A DNA stretch of 64,000 bases from Phytophthora sp. 'mugwort' (Eukaryota > Oomycota > Peronosporomycetes > Peronosporales > Peronosporaceae), in assembly GCA_033558025.1 (NCBI GenBank), contig JAUCEF010000018.1, positions 4,464,001 to 4,528,000 on the forward strand, read 5' to 3'. This document shows positions 19,701-28,189 of this stretch, piece after piece. Position numbers and translations under genes: made by a program. The stretch's first letter is position 1; each line of letters begins with the position of its first letter. The notes under the pieces are model-generated. The model ran no database searches. It had not been told where the DNA came from and saw only the letters and a list, made by a program, of their open reading frames with translations.

Positions 19701-22657
19701 CCAACCATGCCCATCACCTCGCCTTGCTCATTGTAGCGCGGGGTAGCATTCAATAGGATCTCCACTCGCCGGCCGGACTTTGTAATCAATGGGAACTCAA
19801 AGTTTGCGGTCTCCACACCTTCAAACGCCTTCTCTAACACGCTGCGAACAGGAATCTTGTACTCTTCCGAAATGAATTCAGCAACAAGATCCTTACCCAA
19901 CACATCCTCATTCGTATACTGTGTGATATTCGCTGCTTTTCGGTTCCAGATATTGACGCGCCCATCAGAGTCCACACCAAAAATCGGTGCATTGGCAGTA
20001 TCAATTAGCCTCATATATTCTTGCTCCTGGGCGATGCGGTCCGTAATATCTTGCCCAATACCAACCATGCCGATGACTGCTCCATGTTCATTGTACCGGG
20101 GCGTGGCATTCAATAGGATCTCGACGCGCCGGCCCGTTTTCGTGATTAGAGGAAATTCAAAATTTGCCGTTTCAACTCCGTTAAAAGCTTCAGACAGAAC
20201 ATAGCTCACAGCCTCCTGGTAGTCCTTCGTGATAAACTTTTCTACAAGGTGCTCACCCATTACAGCATCTGTCGGATACTGCATAATCTCAGCGGCCTTT
20301 TTGTTCCAGATATCCACACGTCCTTCGGAGTCTACTCCAAAGATCGGAGCGTTCGCAGTGTCAATTAAACGGATGAGTTCCTGCTCCTGTGCAATCCGTT
20401 CAGTGATGTCCTGGCCTATACCCACGACACCAAAAATCTGTCCGAGTTCGTCGGATCTCGGTGTCGCATTAAGCAAGATCTCAACTCGCCGCCCAGTCTT
20501 GGTAATGAGGGGAAAATCAAAGTTGTTCGTTTGCTCCCCCTCAAGAGCCCTTTGTAGCTCTAGCTCAACTGTAGCTCGGTGTTCTTCTGCTACAAATCGG
20601 TTGACTAGGTCCTTACCCATGACTTCATCTGCGGAGTATTGGGTGATCTCCGCTGCCTTAAGATTCCAAATATTCACTAAGCCGTCCCGATCAACACCAA
20701 AAATCGGAGCATTTGCTGCATGAATTAACCGATTGGTTTCCTTTTCTTGTGCCATTCGAACCGTGATATCTTGCCCGATACCAACAACACCGATGACAGC
20801 ACCTTTTTCGTTATAGCGTGGTGTAGCGTTCAGCAGAATTTCTACGCGATGACCATCCTTTGTAATTAGCGGAAACTCGAAGTTTGCTGTTTCTTGTCCT
20901 TCTAGCGCTTGAGAGAGCACGGTCCAAACTGCTTCCTTGAAATCCTCCGGAATAAAGTTTTCAACTAAATTCGCCCCGAGTACCTCTTCATTGGGGTACT
21001 GTGTCGTGTCGGCAGCTTTCCGGTTCCAAATGTTCACGCAGCCATTTGCGTCCACACCAAAGATAGGTGCATTAGCTGTGTCAATGAGTCGTGTGTACTC
21101 CTGTTCCTGAGCGCGTCTGTCTGTAATATCCTGGCCGATACCCACTGCACCACAGATGTTGCCGAAGTGGTCGTATTTCGGCGTTGCATTCAGTAGAATG
21201 TCCAATCGCCGTCCACTTTTCGTGATTAACGGAAAGTCAAAATTTGCTGTGCCTGTTCCCTCCAAGGCTTTTGACAAAACCTTAGCAACGGCATCCCGAT
21301 AGTCCTCCGAAATGAACTTGAACAGCTCCTGTCCGATTGTGTCTTCGTTTGTGTACTCTGTGATTGCCGCAGCCTTCTTATTCCAAATAATTACCTCGTA
21401 GTTGCAATCGACGCCGAAAATGGGCGCGTTGGCCGTGTCGATCAGCCGACTATACTCTTTTTCTTGGATAATGCGGTCCGTGATGTCCTGTCCAATTCCG
21501 ACGACACCCACAAGTTTTCCCGTGTGGTCATACCGCGGTGTCGCATTCAGCAGAATCTCCACTTTTCGGCCAGTCTTCGTGACGAGTGGGAACTCAAAGT
21601 TTGCCGTCTCGATTCCTTGAAATGCTCTCTGAAATACAGCAGCCACTTCGGACCGGACATCTTCCGAAATCAAAGTGTCTACCAAATCCACGCCCATCAC
21701 TTCTTCAGGCGAGTATTCACTAATCTGTGACGCCTTAGCGTTAAAGATTACCACTCGGCCTTGTGTGTCCACGCCAAAAATGGGTGCATTGGCTGTTTCG
21801 ATGAGCTTCCTGTACTCCATCTCCTTTGTGTTTCTCTCCGTCACATCCTGTCCGATAGCAACAACTCCCATCACTGCCCTTAGGGCATCAAATCTCGGGG
21901 TTAAACACAAAACGATCTCGACTCTGGATCCTCGCGCCGTTACCAGCGGCAGCTCAAAGTCTGCGCCAGCGATTCCTGAGAGTGCTTGGTCGATCTTCTC
22001 CGACACGATCTTCCGGAAGTTCCGATCCACGACAGGCAAAAGCGGTTCGCCCACCATGTCCACACTAGCGTATCCCGTCATAGACGCTGTCTTAGAATTC
22101 CAGACTGTGATATTGCCCTCCTTGTCCAGCTCGATGATGGGCGCGTTGGCCTGCATCATGACGGTGGCGTACTGCTTCTCCTGGATGGCCCACTCGGTTA
22201 CGTCCTGGCCGACGCCATAGACCCCCACGCACCTGCCATCCTCTGCCAGCAATGGCGTCATGTTGGTCAACACTTGGGCGTTGCGGCCCTTGGTGTTTCT
22301 CAGTGGGATGCGCAGCTCCAGCTCCGGCCGCCTGCCTTCAATGCAGGCGTCAATGGTCTCCATAATCTCCTGCTTGCACTGCATGCCGTAGACAAAGTCA
22401 GCCAGCGGGCGACCGATTACGCGACCGGCCTCGAAGCCTGTAATATCTTCCATGCGTGGGTTCCAGAGCGCCACGCGGCCGTCGGTGCGGACTCCGAGGG
22501 CTGGCGCGTTGGCGTCGTGCAACATGCGGAACAATTCCTGCACACGCGGCCAAGCGGCGGCATCGGAGACTTCAGTCGTGTCTTGTGTGTCTTCTTCTAT
22601 TGCCGGTGGCGCGGCGCTGGATCCCCGGCGGTCGCGCTTTCCCTTGGATAGCGCCAT
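13712..22657 (-). CDS. hybrid histidine kinase with 17 tandem PAS domains, receiver and Hpt
   Basis: Intronless frame of 2981 aa. Seventeen PAS/PAC modules of about 120 residues fill residues 38-2075. Most carry the signatures NAPIFGVD, IWNRKAA, ETANFEFPLITK, RVEILLNATPR and GIGQDIT. The first two modules and the last are the most diverged. Next come a HisKA domain (SFSHELRTPLNGV; phospho-acceptor His2090), an HATPase domain (N-box LLNLLSNAIKFT, DTGIGM, GSGLGLAICKQL), a receiver (ILVVEDN, MDCEMPVMDG with Asp2419, KPI), a disordered Ser/Pro linker, and a C-terminal Hpt (HSLKGSSA; His2868). All steps of a His-Asp-His relay therefore sit in one chain. No transmembrane segment or signal peptide is seen, so it is probably cytosolic. 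The LOV motif GRNCRFLQ is absent, so flavin-cysteine photochemistry is unlikely. The ligand is unknown. Confidence 0.93.
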   Translation of the reverse strand: MALSKGKRDRRGSSAAPPAIEEDTQDTTEVSDAAAWPRVQELFRMLHDANAPALGVRTDGRVALWNPRMEDITGFEAGRVIGRPLADFVYGMQCKQEIMETIDACIEGRRPELELRIPLRNTKGRNAQVLTNMTPLLAEDGRCVGVYGVGQDVTEWAIQEKQYATVMMQANAPIIELDKEGNITVWNSKTASMTGYASVDMVGEPLLPVVDRNFRKIVSEKIDQALSGIAGADFELPLVTARGSRVEIVLCLTPRFDALRAVMGVVAIGQDVTERNTKEMEYRKLIETANAPIFGVDTQGRVVIFNAKASQISEYSPEEVMGVDLVDTLISEDVRSEVAAVFQRAFQGIETANFEFPLVTKTGRKVEILLNATPRYDHTGKLVGVVGIGQDITDRIIQEKEYSRLIDTANAPIFGVDCNYEVIIWNKKAAAITEYTNEDTIGQELFKFISEDYRDAVAKVLSKALEGTGTANFDFPLITKSGRRLDILLNATPKYDHFGNICGAVGIGQDITDRRAQEQEYTRLIDTANAPIFGVDANGCVNIWNRKAADTTQYPNEEVLGANLVENFIPEDFKEAVWTVLSQALEGQETANFEFPLITKDGHRVEILLNATPRYNEKGAVIGVVGIGQDITVRMAQEKETNRLIHAANAPIFGVDRDGLVNIWNLKAAEITQYSADEVMGKDLVNRFVAEEHRATVELELQRALEGEQTNNFDFPLITKTGRRVEILLNATPRSDELGQIFGVVGIGQDITERIAQEQELIRLIDTANAPIFGVDSEGRVDIWNKKAAEIMQYPTDAVMGEHLVEKFITKDYQEAVSYVLSEAFNGVETANFEFPLITKTGRRVEILLNATPRYNEHGAVIGMVGIGQDITDRIAQEQEYMRLIDTANAPIFGVDSDGRVNIWNRKAANITQYTNEDVLGKDLVAEFISEEYKIPVRSVLEKAFEGVETANFEFPLITKSGRRVEILLNATPRYNEQGEVMGMVGIGQDITDRIAQEKEYMRLIDTANAPIFGVDSNGLVNIWNRKAADIMQYTTEDVLGKDLVAEFISEEYKVPVRSVLEKAFEGVETANFEFPLITKAGRRVEILLNATPRFNEQGEVMGMVGIGQDITDRIAQEQEYSRLIDTANAPIFGVDANMCVNILNNKAAQITNYAAEEVQGEKYVETFIAPEYQAIVYGIMSKALHGDETASFEVPVITKTGRKLNILLNATARFDQHGHIVGVVGIGQDITDRIAQEQEYARLIDSANAPIFGVDANGLVNIWNKKAAEITQYTPTDVMGENLVEKFITEDYREAVGLVLSKALEGVETANFEFPLMTKAGRRVEILLNATPRNNEHGEVIGMVGIGQDITDRIAQEKEYMRLIDTANAPIFGVDSNGLVNIWNRKAADIMQYTTEDVLGEDLVAKFISEEYRVAVRCVLEKAFEGVETANFEFPLITKAGRRVEILLNATPRYNEQGDVMGMVGIGQDITDRIAQEQEYSRLIDTANAPIFGVDANMCVNILNNKAAQITNFAVEEVLGEKYVETFIAPEYQAIVYEIMSNALQGNETASFEVPVITKTGRKLNILLNATARFDQHGHIVGVVGIGQDMTDRIAQEQEYARLIDSANAPIFGVDGDGLVNIWNKKAAEITQYTPADVMGENLVEKFITEDYREAVGLVLSKALEGVETANFEFPLMTKAGRRVEILLNATSRFNEHGEVIGMVGIGQDITDRIAQEQEYSRLIDTANAPIFGVDSNGRVNIWNRKAADIMQYTNEDVLGKDLVAEFISNEYKVPVRSVLEKAFEGVETANFEFPLITKAGRRVEILLNATPRYNEHGEVKGMVGIGQDITERIAQEQEYSRLIDTANAPIFGVDANMCVNIWNRKAAQITNYAIDEVMGENLVETFISPEFRPIVADVLSQALRGVETANFEFPLITRPGTRIEILLNATPRYDSNGSIVGVVGIGQDITDRIAQEHEYFRLIDTANAPIFGIDTNGCINEWNQKIEEITGYHKSSVLGLSLVHTFIIPESRQQVRQLLNQALIGIDVGEMELPMTTKRGVFLLLLVNASSKKDMHGNIRGVIGVGQDYTARKHMEAAKVNFLASFSHELRTPLNGVLGMLELLKEQPLDKAPERYVHMAYVSGSLLLNLINDILDLSKIEAGHLEISAAPFQMHELLDYSIEIFKFKARERGLKLELKCDENVPKVAIGDVVRLRQVLLNLLSNAIKFTNEGSITVTCSVVYTPELPKTFKKLLFQVIDTGIGMDAEEKMRLFSLFTKLERTRQNNPTGSGLGLAICKQLAELMDGQIGVDSELDVGSNFYFTVVVRLLDDMDAKGLFYATNDLLTDASGAAPPNIETSNVNSNDSAAAVNAANNAKVAIPRQARILVVEDNEFNWEVVKCFLQEADHLLQWEVNGRDAVKAYTEDPTKFDLVFMDCEMPVMDGYTATRAIRQFERENNLPRIPVLGLTAYAMSGDRQKCLGSGMDEFMVKPISKNSLLKAIRQWMRVRYLGPKTSTPSVAGSDDYSRATSEGASAASAPTGSISSPSSSKDRGVDELDVVPTSSYPTTSPTPRPSFDSEIDETDLFNNPPESGSRLAPASRHMQQLDLARAISNLELDDPRTIRRQVGPTVRTAVPTTSIFSLGSSIGNSTRSSGLLTLQRDTGGAIVDIPDWKQINKTSATLPNMKDKPLVGVEASEHVSSLSNPTLWSHPPFMGNKKDSAPPSTSSQQPLSPNSASDAKSTRARASTEGGPKENAPPSLQRFDSDKSSDEHASGDPIAAMLEHLNISSPAARNGARGPPSIDHASATTESDAAVRVTMDPASIVIPEGDPIDYSLGVQQCGGHEELFLSLLEKFTVSCEAIMSRILVAYEQGDIAVTRRESHSLKGSSAYVAATRVSKAAFRVQIACEHLQQCQSELRPDQEPMALADAAAMLTVKQSLDDSITLLKKEHRHLRGYLRRNFEFRGLTRSGSASSAAALHAQNSSQDRTNGPCGIM
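13790..22560 (-). repeat. in-frame 360-bp tandem repeat encoding the PAS array
   Basis: Lies within the kinase gene, between about 16.4 and 22.55 kb. The period is 360 bp (120 codons). Copies 9-10-11 and 12-13-14 form a higher-order pair with a 1080-bp offset: the block at about 17600-17750 is nearly base-identical to that at about 18680-18830. The start given includes the unique C-terminal part; the repeats themselves stop near 16420. Confidence 0.75.
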
Positions 22658-22664
22658 GGTGGCA

Positions 22665-22683
22665 GGATAATGCGGAATGAGAG
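22665..22683 (-). promoter_or_regulatory. oomycete initiator (Inr) of the PAS kinase gene
   Basis: On the minus strand the sequence reads CTCATTCCGCATTATCC, a near-perfect match to the oomycete core element GCTCATTYYNCAWTTT. It lies only about 10-25 nt before the kinase ATG at 22657, which predicts a very short leader. It also supports this start codon and the oomycete assignment. Confidence 0.75.
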
Positions 22684-23067
22684 TGTTTGTCCCAACCGCT
22701 GCAGAAAGGAAACCTTACTGTGGTCGGGTTTTTTTCATGTATAGAATTTTGTATTAGGGTGATGGGTCCGGACGACATGTGGTACAATACGTGCTTGCAT
22801 TTAGCCGCGTTTTTAACCCTAAATTGTATCGTGCTGATGGGCAACGTTGCAGCGCTGCAACATACCGGTACACTAAATAAATATTAAGGCGAGGGGCATT
22901 TAGAGGGAAGACATATTGGTGTTGTCATTATGGAGGCAAAGGCACCTACACTACGCCAGACGCTAAGATCTTCTTAGTGGTGCTAAGAGCGTTGAGAAAA
23001 GGGATGTTTTTTTGCGGTGGTGGGTGGGAAGATGATGGATGTTCGCTTCTCGCTGACCGCCAGCAAG
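22684..23067. other. intergenic, upstream of the PAS kinase
   Basis: Non-coding sequence between the kinase promoter and the 3' end of the small secreted protein gene. I see no gene or clear repeat. Confidence 0.5.
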
Positions 23068-23316
23068 CTAGCAACTGTTGGCGCCGCAGCAGTCCCATGG
23101 AGCGAAGTACTGCCACCAGCGGCAGCCCTTAATGTTGGTTCTCGCCTCGTACAGCAGGTTGGTACCGTCCGTCGACGTGGTGGTCTCGAGCAGGCGGCCT
23201 CCGTCAGTGGTGCGAAGGAGCTGCGACGAAGGCGAGGCGTCGGTGGCAATATGGGCGCTGGCAGGGTCGAGGACAAGCACAGCAAACGCGACTGTGGCAG
23301 CGAACTGCTTGAACAT
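23068..23316 (-). CDS. small secreted cysteine-rich protein
   Basis: 82 aa from ATG 23316. The frame continues upstream, but the N-terminal signal peptide appears exactly at this Met: MFKQFAATVAFAVLVLDPASA with likely cleavage after ASA. The mature part is short, Ser/Thr-rich, and ends in a compact Trp/Cys motif with four cysteines (GCRWWQYFAPWDCCGANSC). QLLRTTDGGRLLE lies soon after the signal peptide, but a true RXLR-dEER pair is absent. Small secreted Cys-rich proteins are common among oomycete effectors and cell-wall proteins; function here is unknown. It stands at the edge of the transposon-rich block. Confidence 0.6.
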   Translation of the reverse strand: MFKQFAATVAFAVLVLDPASAHIATDASPSSQLLRTTDGGRLLETTTSTDGTNLLYEARTNIKGCRWWQYFAPWDCCGANSC

Positions 23317-24130
23317 CGTGGTGTTGGTGGAGCTGGACTTGAGCTGTCGGAGATGAATTCGCAAATGAGCTGCTGCTAGTGCCTTCGGCCGAGAGGAGAT
23401 TAGGCGCGTGAATCTCCCGATCCAGTAGGTTCTCGTGGAGATCACAACAAGTGCTGGCGCACAGGAAGGGCTTACCAGGTATGATTATCAGAGCAGACGC
23501 GATAACAGGTCATGACGCGTGAAATCACAGGACTGCAGTCGCCATAACAGGTTCGTCTGCTGCTGTCAAAGTAGTTGATTCAGGAGCGCGGCGGCAACTC
23601 ACAGCAGCAAGTGCGGCAAGCATGTTGGGTGTTCTTGCACTGAGAGTTGAACCCTTACTTGCACTTGTAATCCGTTCACAGATCCCCGAAAAAGTGAAGG
23701 CACTATCAACATGGTATGCTGACGATTGCGCCAGTAAGTACCCTTAAATATATAGTGCAATTTAATATTATCACTCTATTCTCGCGACAAAAAGCGAGAC
23801 AAGTGATAATAATTATTATTGGATCGAAGACCCCACCCCCCTATACACCGACGGACAGAATGCAACTGCTGACAAAACTAACTGCCATCAACGTAAGACG
23901 ATGTGCATACCAATTTTATCAACCAATCAAATCACTCAAAAGCTTGGTTTAATTCGTCCAGAAGAACCGCAAATTCTGTGCCAGTCACTTTGTAAAATGG
24001 AGGCAGCCGTCGGGCCCCCCTCGAAGCCCGACTCGGCGCTGCAGCCCCCCCCCCCCCCCCCCGGAGCCCTCGACAGCCGACTCGGCGCTGCAGCGCGCAA
24101 AGGAGTCTGCTATTGCGCTCCTCGTTGACG
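23317..24130. other. intergenic with poly-C tract
   Basis: No gene seen. A C run of about 18 nt (about 24045-24062) is bracketed by two copies of GACTCGGCGCTGCAG (about 24030-24044 and 24079-24093), so the tract lies between short direct repeats. Confidence 0.5.
24033..24093. repeat. poly-C run between 15-bp direct repeats
   Basis: GACTCGGCGCTGCAG occurs before and after an uninterrupted C tract, followed by GGAGCCCTCGACAGCC. The length of the C run may be uncertain in the assembly. Confidence 0.6.
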
Positions 24131-24159
24131 AAGTGTTTTCCCAGCCTACACAACGTCGA

Positions 24160-25450
24160 ATGCATTACTCTATGAAGCAGAAACGGCATGCACTTATAGC
24201 TACAGGAGGTCACAGTCAACGCGAAGCTGCAAGGTCGCAAAAAATCCGCGGTGGACGCTCAGTGGATGGCGGAAGAAGAAGAAGGACATATTTGCGTTCA
24301 GAGGCAGCGAGAAGACGCTTTCCCGAGTGCCCGGACGCCACGAGATCGTCCCATTTAAAGTGGAGCTCATCACATTCATGAAGGACACTCGTCGTGAGAG
24401 TCGGCCCCTCACCGCTGCCATCATGGCTTCCTACGTTCGTGACGAGCACTCGGCGAGGTTGAAGGACTACACCAAGGGAAAGAAGGACGCATTCACGGCA
24501 TACGAGTCTTTGTTAAGGCTGCTACGCCGTTTCGCATACCGACACGGCTTCGTGCAGCGTACTCCGCACGGTTTGAAGGTAACAATTATACTATGAAGCT
24601 ACTACTATAGAACTGATGTGTAACTGACAAATTTTGTTGTGCTGTATTGCATTCTATACGATAAACTCCAAGACTTAAAAGCTGTTCGAGACGAATTCGC
24701 TCTATTTTTTTAGGCCAATTATAGCGGTTATGATATCAGCGAGGTATTTATCTGCGACGAGACTGGCATTTACTTTGACGCACCACCGGCCAAGATATTA
24801 TCGGAAAGGGGCCAATCATCTGCAATAACCGCCCAGCAGAAGCATTCTGCCAGATTGACTGCTGTTTGCACTATTCGCGGAGATGGTGTCAAGCTCCCAC
24901 TGCTCTTTATTGTGCGTGGGGAGCAAAACGGCATCATCGAGAAGGAAGAACTGCCGACTTACCCTGAAGGTACGTTACATTGAGCATTTTTCATAACTAT
25001 AGCTGGCTGACTGTGCTATTTTTAGGCCATGTTTATACTGTTCAGACTAAGGCCTGGATGGACGCACGGGGTGGAAGTTCTACTTACGCTCCCTACTGTA
25101 GCAACATATCACAAGACAATATCTACTGCTTGTTAATAACTTAGAGTGCCATGTATCTGGTGAATCTGAGGCAATTGTCTCAGATGAGCTCATGGCAGTG
25201 CTCCAGCCATTGCCAAAAATCTCTGCCTCCGTATGCCAACCATTAGATGTAGGCAACATGGAGCCTTTGAAGGCGAAGCGGAAGGCTTCGTAGTTGACCG
25301 AAAAAGATACCGCCACAACTGCAAAGGAAAAACGCATAGCGACGATAAAGCGTGTAATTCGGCCTGGGAATCCATCCAGGCCGACACTGTCACGAAAGCG
25401 TTTAACAAGGCGCTCAAAACCAACTATAAAAATACAGCTGCCTCTTCGTA
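24160..25450 (+). pseudogene. pogo-like (DDE_1) transposase pseudogene
   Basis: Fragments in changing frames reconstruct a pogo/Tigger-type transposase. They are an HTH region (MKQKRHALIATGGHSQREAA, then LSGWRKKKDIFAF in another frame), a middle part (PGRHEIVPFKVELITFMKD to FVQRTPHGLK), and the DDE domain with FICDETGIYFD, LLLVNNLECHV and CQPLDVG. Two apparent introns with good borders are kept (24578-24714 and about 24971-25024). Damage includes a frameshift at about 24270, another at about 25070 before WKFYLRSLL, an in-frame TAG directly after that, a stop near 25290, and Asn in place of the second catalytic Asp (VNN for VDN). The C-terminal segment (ESIQADTVTKAFNKAL) survives in a third frame. 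No terminal repeats were found. Confidence 0.75.
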
Positions 25451-25980
25451 ATTCATTGCTGTTGCAAATTTTGAAAATAAAAACGCTGTCGGTACCTGAC
25501 ATCTGTTTCCACAAAGTAAGGGTGGCAGTTGCATTCTGTCCGTCTGTGTAATGAAGTCATTCTTTTCTTACCACTCTTTATTACTTGAAAAGAGGGGATT
25601 TATGGGAAGGGATAGGGGAAGGTTTAATAGTTGCGTTCCCTGGGGCCAAAAAAGTGCCTTTATCCCTCTGTTCAAGAGCCGATGTGGCGCATGGGTGAAG
25701 GGCCACCCGATTTATTAATAGCTGTCCTGAGGGATGCAACCTTTCGCGAAGTCACCCAATGCCATTAAAGTGAGGCGCGTCTTTTGCAAGCGTTTGCTCA
25801 GACAGGCCATGTATGGAAAAAGAGGAGCCATGCGGCTCGTGGCGTGGATTTGGCGTAAAACTGATAGTTTTTGGCGAAACGCCCACTCCTTTTTGTCAGA
25901 CGATAGACCCTGGTTTAGCGATTGCATCCCGATTAATGTCTCCCCCGTCGACACCGCTCGCAGGACGGGATAACTGTAGC
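25451..25980. other. no gene seen
   Basis: Non-coding sequence between the transposase relic and the repeat block. Open frames are short and without recognisable motifs. Confidence 0.4.
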
Positions 25981-26480
25981 TGTGGAGCTGCTGCGAGACA
26001 TCGAGGAGGTCCTGCTACGAACGCAGACGTCGGTCGCGGACGTCTCAGCGCAGCTGGTGCGTCTGAAGGGCTCGGGGCTGTTGCTGGATGTGCTGGTCCA
26101 GTCCGATACGCCGGAGACGCGCCGCGAGACGTTGCTAGTGCTGCGCTTCCTGTTCGGCGCGTGCTCAGACGAGAAGCGCACGGCCGGCGAGCTGCCCAGC
26201 GAACATGGACGAGCTGCGAAGCCGCAGCCGGTCCTGAACGGCTTGGCACAGTTGGGGCGTCTGAAGGACCCGGGCTGTTGCTGAACGTGCTGGGCCAGTG
26301 TGGTCGCTGCTAGTGCTTAGCTTCTTGTTCGGCGCGTTCTCGGACGAGAAGCACGCAGCCGGGGAGCTGCCCAACGAGCACGAAAGAGCTGCAGACGGTG
26401 CTGCGGGACGTCGAGGAGGTCCTGCTGCGAACGTAGCAGTCGGGATCAGACAACTTGGAGGACGTGGAGGTCCCCAAAGT
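25981..26480 (+). repeat. diverged tandem repeats, leucine-rich coding relic
   Basis: Three partial units begin with GAGCTGC at about 25984, 26209 and 26386, and share GTGCGTCTGAAGG-, TTGTTCGGCGCG- and GAGCTGCCCA-like words. The best-preserved unit translates to a Leu-rich helical segment (ELLRDIEEVLLRTQTSVADV, then LLVLRFLFGACSDEKRTAGE). Later units carry stops and frame changes. This looks like a decayed helical-repeat protein or a duplicated exon. I do not recognise the family. Confidence 0.45.
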
Positions 26481-28189
26481 CACAAAAACATAAAGAAATA
26501 CCCACATGACTGAGCTGAACATTACGTATGGTACGGTTAGCCACGAATCCTCCGAAGACATCACCAACTGGCCATTCTCGTTTTTGTCGAGTTTGGCGCA
26601 AGTGGTGACACCGTCTTAAGCCTGCGGGGTTTTAGCGACATGACGCGCCGTTCAGCTGGAGAATTGGTCGCTACGCTCGATGCAGAACTAAAAAAGCAAG
26701 ACGATGAAGAAATGCAGAATTTTTCATTTGTGTTTTTGAAGCAGTGCGAAGCTTCGTCGAAGCCAATAATCCCGACAAAACCGTCAGCATTGCTTTGCGT
26801 ATGTGCGTTCTTGATTTTGAGCGTATTAACACTGACAAAGCCACCAGACTCACGCTGATTGACGATGAATAGGGGCATCACTTCAAGGCGATTTTGAGCG
26901 AAGTTCGAGCGATTGGACGAGCTGCGTCTGAAACAATTTGTTTTTCACCTTACGGTGTGGGACCCGAAGAAGAAGAAATGCTCGGGTGCCAAGGAGAGAT
27001 TTCGCGCAGGAGGCGTCTACGCGTTCAAGAAGATCCACTCGGTCCGCTTCTTTGCTAAAATCGCACAAGGAAGCTTGCAATCGATCGATCCAGGCACTGA
27101 TAAGCGAGTGTAAGAAGTGTCTTCATTCCAAGGCAACAAGTGCAGAAGCCTCCGCGACGAATCCAGCGTGGTCAATCGCAGTGACGGCAGCCCTGCGATG
27201 GACGATGGCGACGCGAAGTCAAGCCGAGAAGGCGACGATTCACTTTGAGTTGTAGCTATGGTCTACGTGGTGTTGACATGTGTATGATTGTCTTTTAGCG
27301 ATGTCGGCAGCTTACTGATAACAACGCCACATAATATACTTCGCTTCCCTTTAAACGACGATACAAGAATGGTTTTGCAAAACCATTTCTTGCTAGGCAC
27401 GTCGCCGACATGTCCCACAAACCCGAAGGTTACCATCGCCACGAAGCGCAGAAGCCGATCCGTATTGCAGAGCTGGCGGTGCCGTACGTCGATAGGAGCT
27501 TCAACATGGATGGGTATCAGCAACCTACCGTGATGCTCGAGCGGTCGCGAAAGTTGCGACGCCGCCTCCAACGACGCAAGCAACGGAACTTTGGGTGCGT
27601 GCGGTTTTGTCAGCGAAAACCGGGTGAGGGCATACGTTCGAGTCCTGGTAGTGTAGCATGGTCAGCGCACTGGCCACGAGTTGGTGCTGCTCGGACCAGC
27701 TGACCCTAAGTGTGGGTTGGTGACCAAATACGTTGAAAGCGTGCCTCAGGGTCTCAATAAAATATAGTTTCGGTTGGGGATTAGCAGATGCCCGTCAAAT
27801 AAAAGCGAATATAAAAATATCGAGCAAAGCTAAGCCTGTATCGAGATGTGGGCAAACACCGCTGAGGGTCACTAACTCGCCCATCCCCATAATCAATTGT
27901 GAACGACTCCTCCGTGGCAATGGTGACAAATCGACAAGAGCGGCTAAGCGAGCGCGCAAAATCATCGCAAATTTGCAAGATGCCAACCAGCCCAATCTCA
28001 AGAAAAGGAGGCATCAGCCCATGTCAGCGTCATTGGAAGCTTCAGAAGTCGAGGCAACGATAGCATGATTGCACAGAGGGGAAGAAACCAAGCTAAGGAA
28101 TCGTGCCGCTCAAGATATTCCACGGCTACGAAAGACGCCCAGAAACCAAAGTCCGGTTCACTAGAAGCCGACGTTCAGGGTATGGTCGT
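26481..28189. other. decayed sequence, no assignable gene
   Basis: Short protein-like pieces in several frames (DITNWPFSFLSSLAQVV near 26560, FVFLKQCEASSKPIIP near 26730, AELAVPYVDRSFNMDGYQ near 27460) are separated by stops. They look like remains of mobile-element or duplicated genes, but I cannot name the source. The last part may belong to the Helitron that follows. Confidence 0.35.

Noticed and set aside
13712..22657. LOV photoreceptor function for the PAS array
   Set aside because: The Cys-containing LOV signature GRNCRFLQ is not present in any of the 17 modules.
13700..22680. Many long plus-strand frames opposite the PAS kinase
   Set aside because: They recur every 360 bp as mirror images of the repeat array and carry no domain signals. 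They are shadows of the kinase gene.
27630..27700. Possible tRNA because of a GTTCGAGTCC word
   Set aside because: No cloverleaf could be folded around the T-loop-like word.
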